DNA of 13,535 nucleotides, taken from Gammaproteobacteria bacterium (GTDB lineage Bacteria > Pseudomonadota > Gammaproteobacteria > SZUA-152). The notes under the pieces were generated by a model. The model searched no databases. It was not told the DNA's origin and saw only the letters and a list, made by a program, of their open reading frames with translations. This document shows positions 6,551 through 13,395 of this stretch, in pieces. The position numbers and the translations under genes were made by a program. Every line of letters starts with the position of its first letter. Position 1 is the first letter of the stretch. Location: NCBI GenBank assembly GCA_030599435.1, contig JAUVNZ010000017.1, positions 1 through 13,535 of the forward strand. The letters run 5' to 3'.

Positions 6551-7765
6551 TTATGAGTTTTCTTTCTCTGGCAGGATGTTTGGAAAGAATTTTATGAGTA
6601 AACCAACCGCCATACCAACGGCAAAACCAATGGCGATATTGTGAGTGCCTACGGAAATGGCGCCAATTAGTAATGCGATAAATGCAGCTTGTCTGTGAGG
6701 GAGGATGTCACGAATCAGCATGCAATGTTCGACGCCAACGTAAACTAGTAACGCACCCAGAACAGGGGCTGGTATAAGGGCAAACAGGCTGTGTGCTGAG
6801 TCGCCGAATAGCAGTCCGGCAGCGATAAAAATGCAACCAAGAAAAATAGTGGCACTTCCTGTTCTTGCGCCAAAACGATAATGGGCTGTTAAGCCACCCG
6901 CACCGTGACAACATGGCAAGGCACCGAAGAGTCCACCAATGAGGTTGCCGATACCCAGGGAGGTGCACAGGGAACGCGGTGTCACACGCTGGGCGCGTTC
7001 ACCAAAATACTCATGTGCCACGTGATAAGTGGAGACGATGGAATTGGAAAACGTCAGTGGAATTTGTGGGATCACCATTAATACAAAGGCAGTGATGAAA
7101 TCGTTGGTCGAAGGGATAACCAGCTGTGGCAGGGTTAAACTGCTGGATAGGCTCGGCAGCTGTTCACTGGGTGTCATAAAAACGCCTACAAGAATACCCA
7201 AAGGGATCAGCACCAGTGTTGCAGGTAAGTGCTTTGATGAGCTTAGCCTTAGAATAATAACGCCGGTTATCGCTGCCAGTCCCAGGGTAAACCATGTACC
7301 AGGGTAGTTTAGGCTGATGCCCTGAAATGCATCATTGGGATTGGTAATCAGGGTGAGTCCTTTCTGTGCCAGAAACAGTCCGATAGAAAGTTGAATACCA
7401 CGTACGATGGGTTTAGTGAATATGTGACTCAATCCACTAGCAAGCTTACCAATCGTCAGTAGTAAAAGAATGCCACCCATTAATAGACCCGTTGCCGCGA
7501 TGAGTTGGGGTGATGCATTCATGGCAATAGCGATAACCGCCATTGCTTTTAATGGTTGCACCGGCAGGGGTATCTTGAAATAGTAACCGGTGATGAGGTA
7601 ATGCAAACCCACGAAGCAAAACACCGCCACCGGGGACAGACCATTATTGATAATGAGCAAAATGGCCAGCGGTAATAGCACGCCTAAATCGCCGAAGCTA
7701 CCACCTATGTTGCCACCAAAGTCGCGTAGCCCCTTAGTGATAGATGTGGATGGTGCCCATTTCAT
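6551..7765 (-). CDS. MOT1-type molybdate/sulfate transporter
   Basis: The 404-residue product is a polytopic inner-membrane protein with about ten hydrophobic segments and belongs to the SulP-related MOT1 family ('putative sulfate/molybdate transporter'). Signature blocks are GGSFGDLGVLLPL at residues 21-33, PLPVQPLKA at 66-74 and PCCHGAGGLTAHYRFGARTG at 284-303. In plants and algae MOT1 carries molybdate with high affinity; here uptake of molybdate for the cofactor genes in this window is the natural inference, though sulfate cannot be ruled out. The ATG at 7765 lies some ten bases after GGGGAAG. There is no STAS domain, as expected for MOT1. It would complement or replace an ABC-type ModABC system, which is not seen here. 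Confidence 0.85.
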   Translation of the reverse strand: MKWAPSTSITKGLRDFGGNIGGSFGDLGVLLPLAILLIINNGLSPVAVFCFVGLHYLITGYYFKIPLPVQPLKAMAVIAIAMNASPQLIAATGLLMGGILLLLTIGKLASGLSHIFTKPIVRGIQLSIGLFLAQKGLTLITNPNDAFQGISLNYPGTWFTLGLAAITGVIILRLSSSKHLPATLVLIPLGILVGVFMTPSEQLPSLSSSLTLPQLVIPSTNDFITAFVLMVIPQIPLTFSNSIVSTYHVAHEYFGERAQRVTPRSLCTSLGIGNLIGGLFGALPCCHGAGGLTAHYRFGARTGSATIFLGCIFIAAGLLFGDSAHSLFALIPAPVLGALLVYVGVEHCMLIRDILPHRQAAFIALLIGAISVGTHNIAIGFAVGMAVGLLIKFFPNILPEKENS

Positions 7766-8093
7766 CGTCGGTGTTCTTCCCCTGTTCCTCTTTCTTCCAG
7801 CTCATCCCTCTAGCTCACTTATATTTCCTGTTTCCAAAGATACAATCTGCATTTGTTATGCCAGATTCCCACTAAAACCCTGAGCGGTTAGTGTGAGAGT
7901 AAAACGTCTGAAACATCTTTATTTTTAAGAAAAACAATAAGTTGTAAGAATTGAACGAGGGGGTGATGGGGTGTTGAATGGGCTTCATCTGAGGTCAGGC
8001 CAAATCATCAAATAGCCACAAGGTTAGTTGAACGTTTTGTTCAACGCTTTGTTCAGCACTTTGTTCAACGAGGGGAAAGCAGGGTGATTGTCA
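7766..8093. other. Gene-free gap between transporter and radical SAM gene
   Basis: These 328 bases contain no credible gene. On the minus strand they form the leader of the MOT1-type transporter gene. The part nearest the radical SAM gene holds a 12-base tandem repeat (8033-8068, separate entry). The middle is purine-rich on the plus strand (7920-7975). No molybdate riboswitch fold or ModE site was recognised by eye. Confidence 0.5.
8027..8068. repeat. 12-base tandem repeat with an inverted repeat at one end
   Basis: CGTTTTGTTCAA, CGCTTTGTTCAG and CACTTTGTTCAA lie head to tail at 8033-8068. GTTGAAC at 8027-8033 pairs with GTTCAAC at 8039-8045 over a five-base loop. On the minus strand this gives regularly spaced TGAAC boxes, one helical turn plus about 1.5 bases apart, between the end of the radical SAM gene and the transporter leader. 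It could be an operator array or a weak transcript hairpin. Confidence 0.6.
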
Positions 8094-8696
8094 TTATCCA
8101 ACCACGTCAAGTATGCGGCCACGGAATCGCACTCCCAACCAGGTTGAGAGTGATCGGCAATGTTCGATGTTTACGCCATCAAGACCATCGATAGCGGTGG
8201 CTGTTACCTTAGTAAAGTATTTTGGCGCTTCGGCCAGGAACTTCAGCATTGCAGTAAAAGAGCCCTCAAGGGCGGGGCAGCAGTGATGTTCGTAGGTATC
8301 GGTATTAGCAGCGTTCATGGATATGGAAACGGCATCAATGGCACGGCCGAGTTCGGGCAGTACATTGCGTTTGTGTACCAGGTTGGCAAGTCCATCCGTG
8401 TTTAGTCGAGTTCGTCCACGGTGAGATTTAATGAAGTTGGCAACTTCGAGCAACACGTTGAGGCGTAGAGTGGGTTCGCCGTAGCCACAGAACACCACCT
8501 CTTTATAGTTAGCGGGTGAGCCGATGGCGTCGATGAGTTGTTCCGCTGTAGGGCGATGTTGCAGTGTCAGGTTGTATTGGTGGACCTGATGAATGCCATT
8601 GTGTTTGGGGCAGAAAGAACAACGTAAAGTGCAGCGGTCTGTAATGTTGAGATACAGATTATCGCGGATCTCGTAAGTTATGATTTGTTCTGGCAT
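8094..8696 (-). CDS. Short radical SAM protein, TatD-linked type (TIGR04038-like)
   Basis: The 200-residue product has the radical SAM cluster motif CX3CX2C at Cys22, Cys26 and Cys29 (LYLNITDRCTLRCSFCPK), followed by a GYGEPTLR loop equivalent to the GGEP motif that contacts SAM. It is short, with only the core half-barrel and no extra C-terminal cluster domain. The YLNITDRC opening and size recall the 'TatD-associated radical SAM' group, but no tatD is in the window; the assignment is from memory. The start is set at ATG 8696, 38 bases after the DUF1566 stop; a longer frame to 8816 would overlap that gene and adds sequence unlike the family. It is the last gene of the run moeB - DUF1566 - this gene. 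Reaction unknown. Confidence 0.78.
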   Translation of the reverse strand: MPEQIITYEIRDNLYLNITDRCTLRCSFCPKHNGIHQVHQYNLTLQHRPTAEQLIDAIGSPANYKEVVFCGYGEPTLRLNVLLEVANFIKSHRGRTRLNTDGLANLVHKRNVLPELGRAIDAVSISMNAANTDTYEHHCCPALEGSFTAMLKFLAEAPKYFTKVTATAIDGLDGVNIEHCRSLSTWLGVRFRGRILDVVG

Positions 8697-8734
8697 GGAG
8701 TTATTGTAAATTGTTGAGTTAACAGGTTCACGTA

Positions 8735-9265
8735 TTATTTTCGAACGGCACGTATTGCCCATTCGTAATCCCAGTTGCCCATGTAAGACTTGCCATTGAG
8801 AAAATACACTAGCCATGCACCTTGTCTATTATAAATATCTTCAGTGGTGGTCCAAAAACCAGTGCTCGGCGTATCAGGAAAGATCGCACTATTGATTGCG
8901 GGCTCATAACATTTGGATTCTATCAGGGTGCTAAGTTCTTCAAGGTTTGGTAATCGCCAGTCACGAAAACCGGCGTAACCACCTTCTTCATTGAGCCTTA
9001 TGATGGCTATCTTTGCATCACTCCAGCTTGCACGATCAGGGACGTTGAGGCAGTGATCGTTATTCCACCGCATGCCTATTGGGCAACGCATCCAGGTCAG
9101 TCCAGACCGGGTGTCGGCGACGATGCCCTGGCCAAGATCTTTGAAATGATGGCTGGGTGTATCGGCCTTTGCGGAACGGAAACATTCACTAGCCAGCGCA
9201 TTGCCGCTGAATACGAAAGCGATTATTAGAAAACAGATAAAAAGATAGATATTGTGGTAATGCAT
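8735..9265 (-). CDS. Secreted DUF1566 (Lcl-like) domain protein
   Basis: The 176-residue product starts with a signal peptide (hydrophobic residues 6-20, likely cleavage after NALA at 25), so it is probably exported to the periplasm or surface. The rest is a DUF1566 domain: DTRSGLTWMRCPIGMRWN, ASWSDAKIAIIRLNEEGGYAGFRDWRLPNLEELSTLIE, FWTTTEDIY and the closing AIRAVRK are typical. Four cysteines (Cys28, Cys61, Cys72, Cys119 approximately) could form disulfides. Domain function is not known; it occurs in many secreted bacterial proteins, often with ligand- or surface-binding roles. AAGG eight bases before the ATG at 9265 is a good ribosome-binding site. Only nine bases separate it from moeB, so the two are very likely co-transcribed. 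Confidence 0.85.
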   Translation of the reverse strand: MHYHNIYLFICFLIIAFVFSGNALASECFRSAKADTPSHHFKDLGQGIVADTRSGLTWMRCPIGMRWNNDHCLNVPDRASWSDAKIAIIRLNEEGGYAGFRDWRLPNLEELSTLIESKCYEPAINSAIFPDTPSTGFWTTTEDIYNRQGAWLVYFLNGKSYMGNWDYEWAIRAVRK

Positions 9266-9274
9266 AATATTACC

Positions 9275-10483
9275 TTACGTTGAGTCACTCTTTTTCGATG
9301 CACACCTGTTTAATGTACAAGAGTGCTGATAATCAGTATATCCATTAAAATGGGTTTTTTCGCTACAGCACGGACAATTTTTATTTTGTTTGAGCCCTAC
9401 CTGCATGAAACTGGATGACAGGGCATCATAGTAAAGCATTTTGCCGATAAGTGGTTGTCCGATATCAAGCAGAATTTTGATGGTTTCAATGGCCTGCAGG
9501 AGACCGATGATTCCGGGTAATACCCCGAGTACACCAGCCTCACTGCAGGAGGGTGCTGTTTCCTGGGTTGGTGGCTCTGGATATAGGCAGCGATAACAGG
9601 GGCTGATCTGATTGTTGTTCTCATCATTATCTCGATTCCAGAAAACAGTCACCTGCCCCTCGAAGCGATGAACTGCGCCGTGGACATTGGGTAGCCCCAT
9701 GCGAACGCAGGCTTCGTTAACAAGGTAGCGTGTGGCAAGGTTGTCCGATCCATCAATAACAATATCGTAATCCTTTAAAATGTCTTCCACGTTGCTTGCA
9801 TCAATACGTGTTGGGTAAGTGACAACATTCACTGAAGGATTAAGTGCGTTAATGGTTTCGCGTGCCGATTCCACCTTGGCCTGGCCAATGCGTTGATCGG
9901 TATGCAGCACTTGACGTTGCAGGTTGCTTCGCTCCACAACGTCGAAGTCCACAATGCCCAGGGTGCCGATACCGGCTGCGCCCAAGTAAAGTGCGGCCGG
10001 TGAGCCCAGACCTCCGGCACCGACCAGTAGCACCCTACTGTTGAGTAACCTGAGTTGACCGTCTTGTCCTACGTTGGGCAATGTTAGATGCCGGGCGTAG
10101 CGCTCGCGGCTCTCACTATCAAGAACACGGGGGATGTCGAATGGTAAACCTTCTTTTTTCCAGCGCTCGAAACCACCTGTCACAGAATAGACATTTCGAT
10201 AACCCAGCTGTTTCAGATTTTCTGCGGCAAAAAGCGAACGAACACCTGTGGCGCATAACAACAACAAAGCACACTCGGTGTCCGCAACATGATCCTCGAT
10301 TTGCAACTCCAGAAACGCACGTTGCAGGCGTAGGGCAGTCGTGGGGCTCCCGCTTGCGACTTCCTCTGTTTCGCGGACATCGACAATGACCGCCCCATGG
10401 GATTCTCTCACCACGGCCTCAGCCGGTGTGACCTCGGGGATAATGGCTTTGAGTTGTTCAAGCCGACGATCTTTGGCTTTCAT
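9275..10483 (-). CDS. moeB: Rhodanese-MoeB fusion, MoaD-activating adenylyltransferase
   Basis: The 402-residue product has an N-terminal rhodanese domain (about 1-115, catalytic loop CATGVRS with Cys77) and a C-terminal MoeB/ThiF E1-like domain (about 125-375). The latter shows the ATP loop GAGGLGS at 155-161, the SNLQRQVLH arginine finger region at 186-194, DGSDN with Asp244, the conserved Cys313 in APSCSEAGV, and two zinc CXXC pairs (Cys296/Cys299, Cys370/Cys373). The E1 part adenylylates the C-terminal glycine of MoaD; the rhodanese part can deliver persulfide sulfur. The domain order is rhodanese first, opposite to the more familiar MoeZ/MOCS3 order, though N-terminal fusions are known in some proteobacteria. 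A tail of about 29 residues follows the last zinc cysteine. The moaD at 4691 is the probable substrate gene. Confidence 0.92.
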   Translation of the reverse strand: MKAKDRRLEQLKAIIPEVTPAEAVVRESHGAVIVDVRETEEVASGSPTTALRLQRAFLELQIEDHVADTECALLLLCATGVRSLFAAENLKQLGYRNVYSVTGGFERWKKEGLPFDIPRVLDSESRERYARHLTLPNVGQDGQLRLLNSRVLLVGAGGLGSPAALYLGAAGIGTLGIVDFDVVERSNLQRQVLHTDQRIGQAKVESARETINALNPSVNVVTYPTRIDASNVEDILKDYDIVIDGSDNLATRYLVNEACVRMGLPNVHGAVHRFEGQVTVFWNRDNDENNNQISPCYRCLYPEPPTQETAPSCSEAGVLGVLPGIIGLLQAIETIKILLDIGQPLIGKMLYYDALSSSFMQVGLKQNKNCPCCSEKTHFNGYTDYQHSCTLNRCASKKSDST

Positions 10484-10584
10484 TGTGTATGCCTGTTAGT
10501 CAGTGGCGTTAGTAGGTGGCCCAGTGTGGATGTTCATGATTTCGAATTTATCTTTGTCTTTACATAAAGGTAGTTAGGCGGGGA

Positions 10585-10923
10585 TTATTTAGAAGCATTC
10601 ACCATGTAGGCAACAGCCGCTTTTACCTCGTCATCAGACAATTTACTCTTGCCACCCTTCGGAGGCATCATGCCTTTCTTCCCTTTAAAACCCTTGATGG
10701 CATGTTCATTCAGTGTGTCCATACCTTTGCTGATAGGACCTGCCCATGCGGCTTTGTCACCAGACTTTGGAGCCCCTGCCACCCCGGTGCCATGACAGGT
10801 TCGACAGGCGGACTTAAACACTGTCTCGCCATTCGCGGCGATGGATGGTGTCGCATAAAGCAGGGCCAATACACCCATGGCGATGGTTGCGGATTTCCAG
10901 TTAGTCTTGCTTCGTTTTGTCAT
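10585..10923 (-). CDS. Small periplasmic cytochrome c (cytochrome c5-like)
   Basis: The 112-residue precursor has a signal peptide (basic start MTKRSKTNWK, hydrophobic 12-24, likely cleavage after SIAA or SIA near 29-30) and one haem-binding site CRTCH at residues 40-44. Met86 in GMMPPKGG is the probable sixth haem ligand. The mature protein of about 82 residues and the blocks FKSACRTCHGTGVAGAPKSGDKAAWAGP-like are those of cytochrome c5/CytC-553-type class I cytochromes, which shuttle electrons to terminal oxidases or reductases. AGGAG seven bases before the ATG at 10923 is a strong ribosome-binding site. About 100 bases separate it from moeB downstream, so co-transcription is possible but not evident. 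Confidence 0.92.
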   Translation of the reverse strand: MTKRSKTNWKSATIAMGVLALLYATPSIAANGETVFKSACRTCHGTGVAGAPKSGDKAAWAGPISKGMDTLNEHAIKGFKGKKGMMPPKGGKSKLSDDEVKAAVAYMVNASK

Positions 10924-11193
10924 GTTTTGTCTCCTGATTATTTCTTATAAACATTGGCATCGATGGGCGAAGCCAAGCGATCCCGGTCAAAATTGACCAA
11001 AGTTTGACTAACAATATCGCACATTATGTGCCAACACTCTGAGGTGATTTGCTGTTATTTAGGGAAAAGGGGGTATTCGTGAAAACTGACGGCCCTAACT
11101 TGTTGAAATTTAAATATAACCATGTTTAATCGAGAAGGGTGGACGGCGCGAAAACGGGTTTGTCGGGGCGGACGAATACAATATTTTGTTGCA
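10924..11193. other. Intergenic gap upstream of the cytochrome c gene
   Basis: This 270-base gap has no credible gene. On the minus strand it should hold the cytochrome c promoter; TTTATAAG-like sequence about 20-25 bases before the Shine-Dalgarno could be a -10 region, but no firm -35 partner is seen. A short palindrome is listed separately. Confidence 0.45.
10985..10998. promoter_or_regulatory. Short palindrome GGTCAA-AA-TTGACC before the cytochrome c gene
   Basis: GGTCAA and TTGACC form a perfect inverted repeat with a two-base centre, and a third TTTGAC follows at 11003-11008. It lies about 62-75 bases upstream of the cytochrome c start, a usual place for an operator or activator site. 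It does not match FNR, CRP or NsrR consensus. Confidence 0.35.
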
Positions 11194-12126
11194 CTAAATT
11201 TGTTCAGGCTGAACATTTCGTTCAACCGTGGAATCCTGCCACCAGTCAGCAACAACTTTACCCACCGCAGGATTGACCAGATAGCCATAGGAACGGTGGC
11301 AATTAAGCCCTTTTTCATTGCGAAAAAAATTATAAATTCCCTTGCTGTGATCCTCGATTGATTCAATGATTTCCTGCTCCACCATTTCATCAAAGTCATC
11401 TGAAAAAATATGATCCAGGGCGGTGATATCGCCAATAGATGAAATATTTACCCAGTTTTTGATATTAGTAGGGTATTTCTTTTTACCGGTATATTTATTC
11501 CCCATTAATCTGCGTTGTACATAGTTCATCCCCAGCGGGCTGCCTATAGTAAGAAATAGGTCTATCTCACCTGGCAGCGACTCCAAATGTGAGAGTTCCC
11601 ATAACGTGTCGTACGCAATAACCGAACCCATACTGTGACCGATGAGTAGCACTTTGTCAGAATTGCTTAGTAATGGACGCAATTCCTGTTTCAATAATTC
11701 ACGGACATCACAGGCAATATTATTTCTGTTTTGAAAATAGTGCCTGGTTTCTTCAGCAGTTGAACGAATTCGCTCAGGCAACAACCAGAGTAAAAAAGGT
11801 AAGTGGTCGACAATGCTGTAAAGGGATCGATCCAGTTTACGATGCCAGGCTTTTGCTTCCCGGATATCCTGCTCTGTGGGTCCGTGTTGATTGATTAGTG
11901 CGTCAATCCACGGCAGATCGCGATTGATGTCTTTGGTCGTGCGATAGTAAAGATAATTCCAGGCGATGAGCTTGAATTCCTCATCATGTTGAATCAGTTC
12001 ACTGGCAATATGGGGTTCAGCCCGGCGTACGCCTTCAATCATTGTGCGCCAAACCATATTTTGATGTTGATCTGCCGGGGGCTTGGGATTTTTGCCCGGT
12101 ACAAAAATAATATGACGTTGATTCAT
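11194..12126 (-). CDS. Alpha/beta-hydrolase-fold serine hydrolase, uncharacterised
   Basis: The 310-residue product starts with RHIIFVPGKNPKP, the usual first strand and oxyanion-type loop of alpha/beta hydrolases, and has the nucleophile elbow GHSMGS with Ser165. Candidate triad partners are Asp233 (SIGDITALDH) and His277 (LNCHRSYGYL). A helical, Trp/Leu-rich insert at about 70-135 (e.g. DHLPFLLWLLPERIR) probably forms a lid or membrane-contacting cap. There is no signal peptide. Such proteins are usually annotated as lipase/esterase-like; the substrate is not predictable. The gene is divergent from the GpsA-like gene and stands alone on its strand, about 270 bases upstream of the cytochrome gene. 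No strong ribosome-binding site precedes the ATG at 12126. Confidence 0.75.
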   Translation of the reverse strand: MNQRHIIFVPGKNPKPPADQHQNMVWRTMIEGVRRAEPHIASELIQHDEEFKLIAWNYLYYRTTKDINRDLPWIDALINQHGPTEQDIREAKAWHRKLDRSLYSIVDHLPFLLWLLPERIRSTAEETRHYFQNRNNIACDVRELLKQELRPLLSNSDKVLLIGHSMGSVIAYDTLWELSHLESLPGEIDLFLTIGSPLGMNYVQRRLMGNKYTGKKKYPTNIKNWVNISSIGDITALDHIFSDDFDEMVEQEIIESIEDHSKGIYNFFRNEKGLNCHRSYGYLVNPAVGKVVADWWQDSTVERNVQPEQI

Positions 12127-12198
12127 CTGTATTATCTACCAATCATGTCAGGCTTCAGTTTGAACTATGCTATAGCTGATAATCGACTATTTCACGAT

Positions 12199-12250
12199 CT
12201 ATAGGAAATAACTATAGGAAATAACTATAGGAAATAACTATAGGAAAAAG
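12199..12250 (+). repeat. 13-base tandem repeat in the leader of the GpsA-like gene
   Basis: CTATAGGAAATAA occurs three times in perfect register (12199-12211, 12212-12224, 12225-12237), and a fourth copy diverges at its end (CTATAGGAAAAAG, 12238-12250). Each copy carries TAGGAAA, a Shine-Dalgarno-like core, and the last runs into the gene's own ribosome-binding region. The array is non-coding and its copy number could change by slippage. Confidence 0.9.
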
Positions 12251-12259
12251 GTGTGTCAT

Positions 12260-13162
12260 ATGGCAGAACGATTCAGAGTACTAATTCTAGGCTATGGTGA
12301 AATGGGCCATGCCATGGAGTACTTGCTAAAAGAAAGGCATCAACTGGAAATATGGGAAAAATACCCACAGAAAAATTTTGAATCGGTAGTACTTGAAGAT
12401 GCTGCATCTAAAGCGGATATAGTGTTGTTTTGTTTACCGGTTAATCCCCATCGAGAGATCGTTATACAAATTGAGCCACACCTTAAAAATACCTGTCTCT
12501 GTATAAGTATTGCCAAAGGCCTGGACGAAACAGGTCAAACTGCTGCGCAAATTTTTTCCGAGGTGCTTGAATCACACCAGCCTTATAGTTTGTTGTATGG
12601 GCCAATGATTTCTGAGGAGATCCGTGCTGGCCGTTATGCCTTCGCGCAACTAGGTTGTGATGATATGGGTTCATATAACAAGGTACATGAGTTGTATCGT
12701 GGTACGCGTCTTTATATTGAACACACCTCAGATGTCATTGGGATCAGCTGGTCAGTAATCTTGAAAAATGTTTATGCGCTGGTGTTTGGTATGGCGGATG
12801 AATTACAGCTGGGCGATAACATGCGCGGCTATCTTTCAGTCGCCGCCTTGCGCGAGTTAGACCAGATAGTTCGTAAAATGGGCGGGTTAGCGGGCAGCCC
12901 ATATCATCTGGCAGGATTGGGTGACCTGATTACTACTGCTACCAGTGAAGATTCACATCATCACGAATTAGGTCGTATGTTAGCTCGTGGGGAAACCCAA
13001 CGTATTGAAGGCGAAGGCATCCATACGCTTGAGATGGTAAACCAGCATCGGTTATTTAATACCCAAGACTATCCACTTCTTCAGTTAATAAACGATATCG
13101 CCGGGAATCCGCAAGATTCGCAAAAGAAAATCGATGGATATTTACAACAAGTTTATTCCTGA
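12260..13162 (+). CDS. GpsA-like NAD(P)-dependent glycerol-3-phosphate dehydrogenase, short form
   Basis: The 300-residue product resembles GpsA, which interconverts dihydroxyacetone phosphate and glycerol 3-phosphate. Seen are the Rossmann loop LGYGEMG (residues 10-16), FCLPVNPHRE, the AKGL block at 85-88, GPMISEE at 114-120, the catalytic LKNVYAL lysine (Lys169) and GLGDLITTAT at 219-228 with the following HHHELG. It is shorter than typical GpsA (about 330-340), with a very compact N-terminal domain, and the GPMISEE block differs from the usual SGPTFAxE, so the substrate may be a related phosphate. The ATG at 12260 has AAGG eight bases upstream; a GTG at 12251 would add three residues. It is followed by a kinase gene of the glycerol kinase family, making a two-gene module. 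Confidence 0.8.
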   Translation: MAERFRVLILGYGEMGHAMEYLLKERHQLEIWEKYPQKNFESVVLEDAASKADIVLFCLPVNPHREIVIQIEPHLKNTCLCISIAKGLDETGQTAAQIFSEVLESHQPYSLLYGPMISEEIRAGRYAFAQLGCDDMGSYNKVHELYRGTRLYIEHTSDVIGISWSVILKNVYALVFGMADELQLGDNMRGYLSVAALRELDQIVRKMGGLAGSPYHLAGLGDLITTATSEDSHHHELGRMLARGETQRIEGEGIHTLEMVNQHRLFNTQDYPLLQLINDIAGNPQDSQKKIDGYLQQVYS

Positions 13163-13186
13163 AAATGTTCTGGTTTCCACTGGGGC

Positions 13187-13237
13187 AAAAAAAAGCCCCG
13201 TCAGGCTCGGAGGAGGTGTGAGCATGGTAGACAGGGC
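13187..13237 (-). terminator. Rho-independent terminator of the candidate small RNA
   Basis: On the minus strand GCCCTGTC (13237-13230) pairs with GACGGGGC (13202-13195) with one wobble, followed at once by eight T residues (13194-13187). The 27-base loop contains the smaller GCTC/GAGC stem. The T-run exists only on the minus strand, so it does not serve the GpsA-like gene. Confidence 0.75.
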
Positions 13238-13271
13238 TTAAAATGTTCTACAAAGGGGGAGTAGAACGTTA
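13187..13271 (-). ncRNA. Candidate trans-acting small RNA with two C-rich loops
   Basis: On the minus strand between the GpsA-like and kinase genes, a promoter, two structured loops and a terminator stand in order and predict an RNA of about 85 bases. The 5' hairpin pairs GTTCTAC (13267-13261) with GTAGAAC (13251-13245) around the loop TCCCCCTTT. The 3' part is a terminator stem enclosing a smaller GCTC/GAGC stem (13223-13220 with 13208-13205) whose loop is ACACCTCCTCC. That loop shares CACCTCCT with the 3' tail of 16S rRNA, so it is an anti-Shine-Dalgarno motif. C-rich loops of this kind are known from sX13-, RsaE- and CcsR-like regulators that bind ribosome-binding sites. There is no start codon with an open frame of useful length. 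No known family was recognised. Confidence 0.65.
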
Positions 13272-13277
13272 ATGGAG

Positions 13278-13307
13278 AGTATAGGCTAATTATAATATAA
13301 GTGTCAA
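13278..13307 (-). promoter_or_regulatory. Near-consensus sigma-70 promoter for the candidate small RNA
   Basis: Read on the minus strand, TTGACA (13307-13302) is a perfect -35 box and TATACT (13283-13278) a five-of-six -10 box, 18 bases apart. The predicted transcription start is near 13271. It points away from the kinase gene and into the small RNA, and the surrounding DNA is AT-rich. Confidence 0.65.
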
Positions 13308-13395
13308 CTAATATAGATAAATAAATGCATATTTAAGTGATTGTCTCTAAACTATAACTATATGTTTTTAAAGAAAATATTAAGAATAGGTGATT

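Noticed and set aside
7837..7854. NsrR-like site in the transporter leader (AAGAT...GCATTT)
   Set aside because: Only fragments of the AAGATGCATTT half-sites are present and they are not arranged as in the consensus.
8697..8816. Longer start for the short radical SAM protein
   Set aside because: It would overlap the DUF1566 coding region by 82 bases and adds 40 residues not typical of the family.
13181..13200. GGGGC-A8-GCCCC as a terminator for the GpsA-like gene
   Set aside because: On the plus strand the hairpin has no following T-run, and its A-run is the loop; the same bases serve better as the T-run of a minus-strand terminator.
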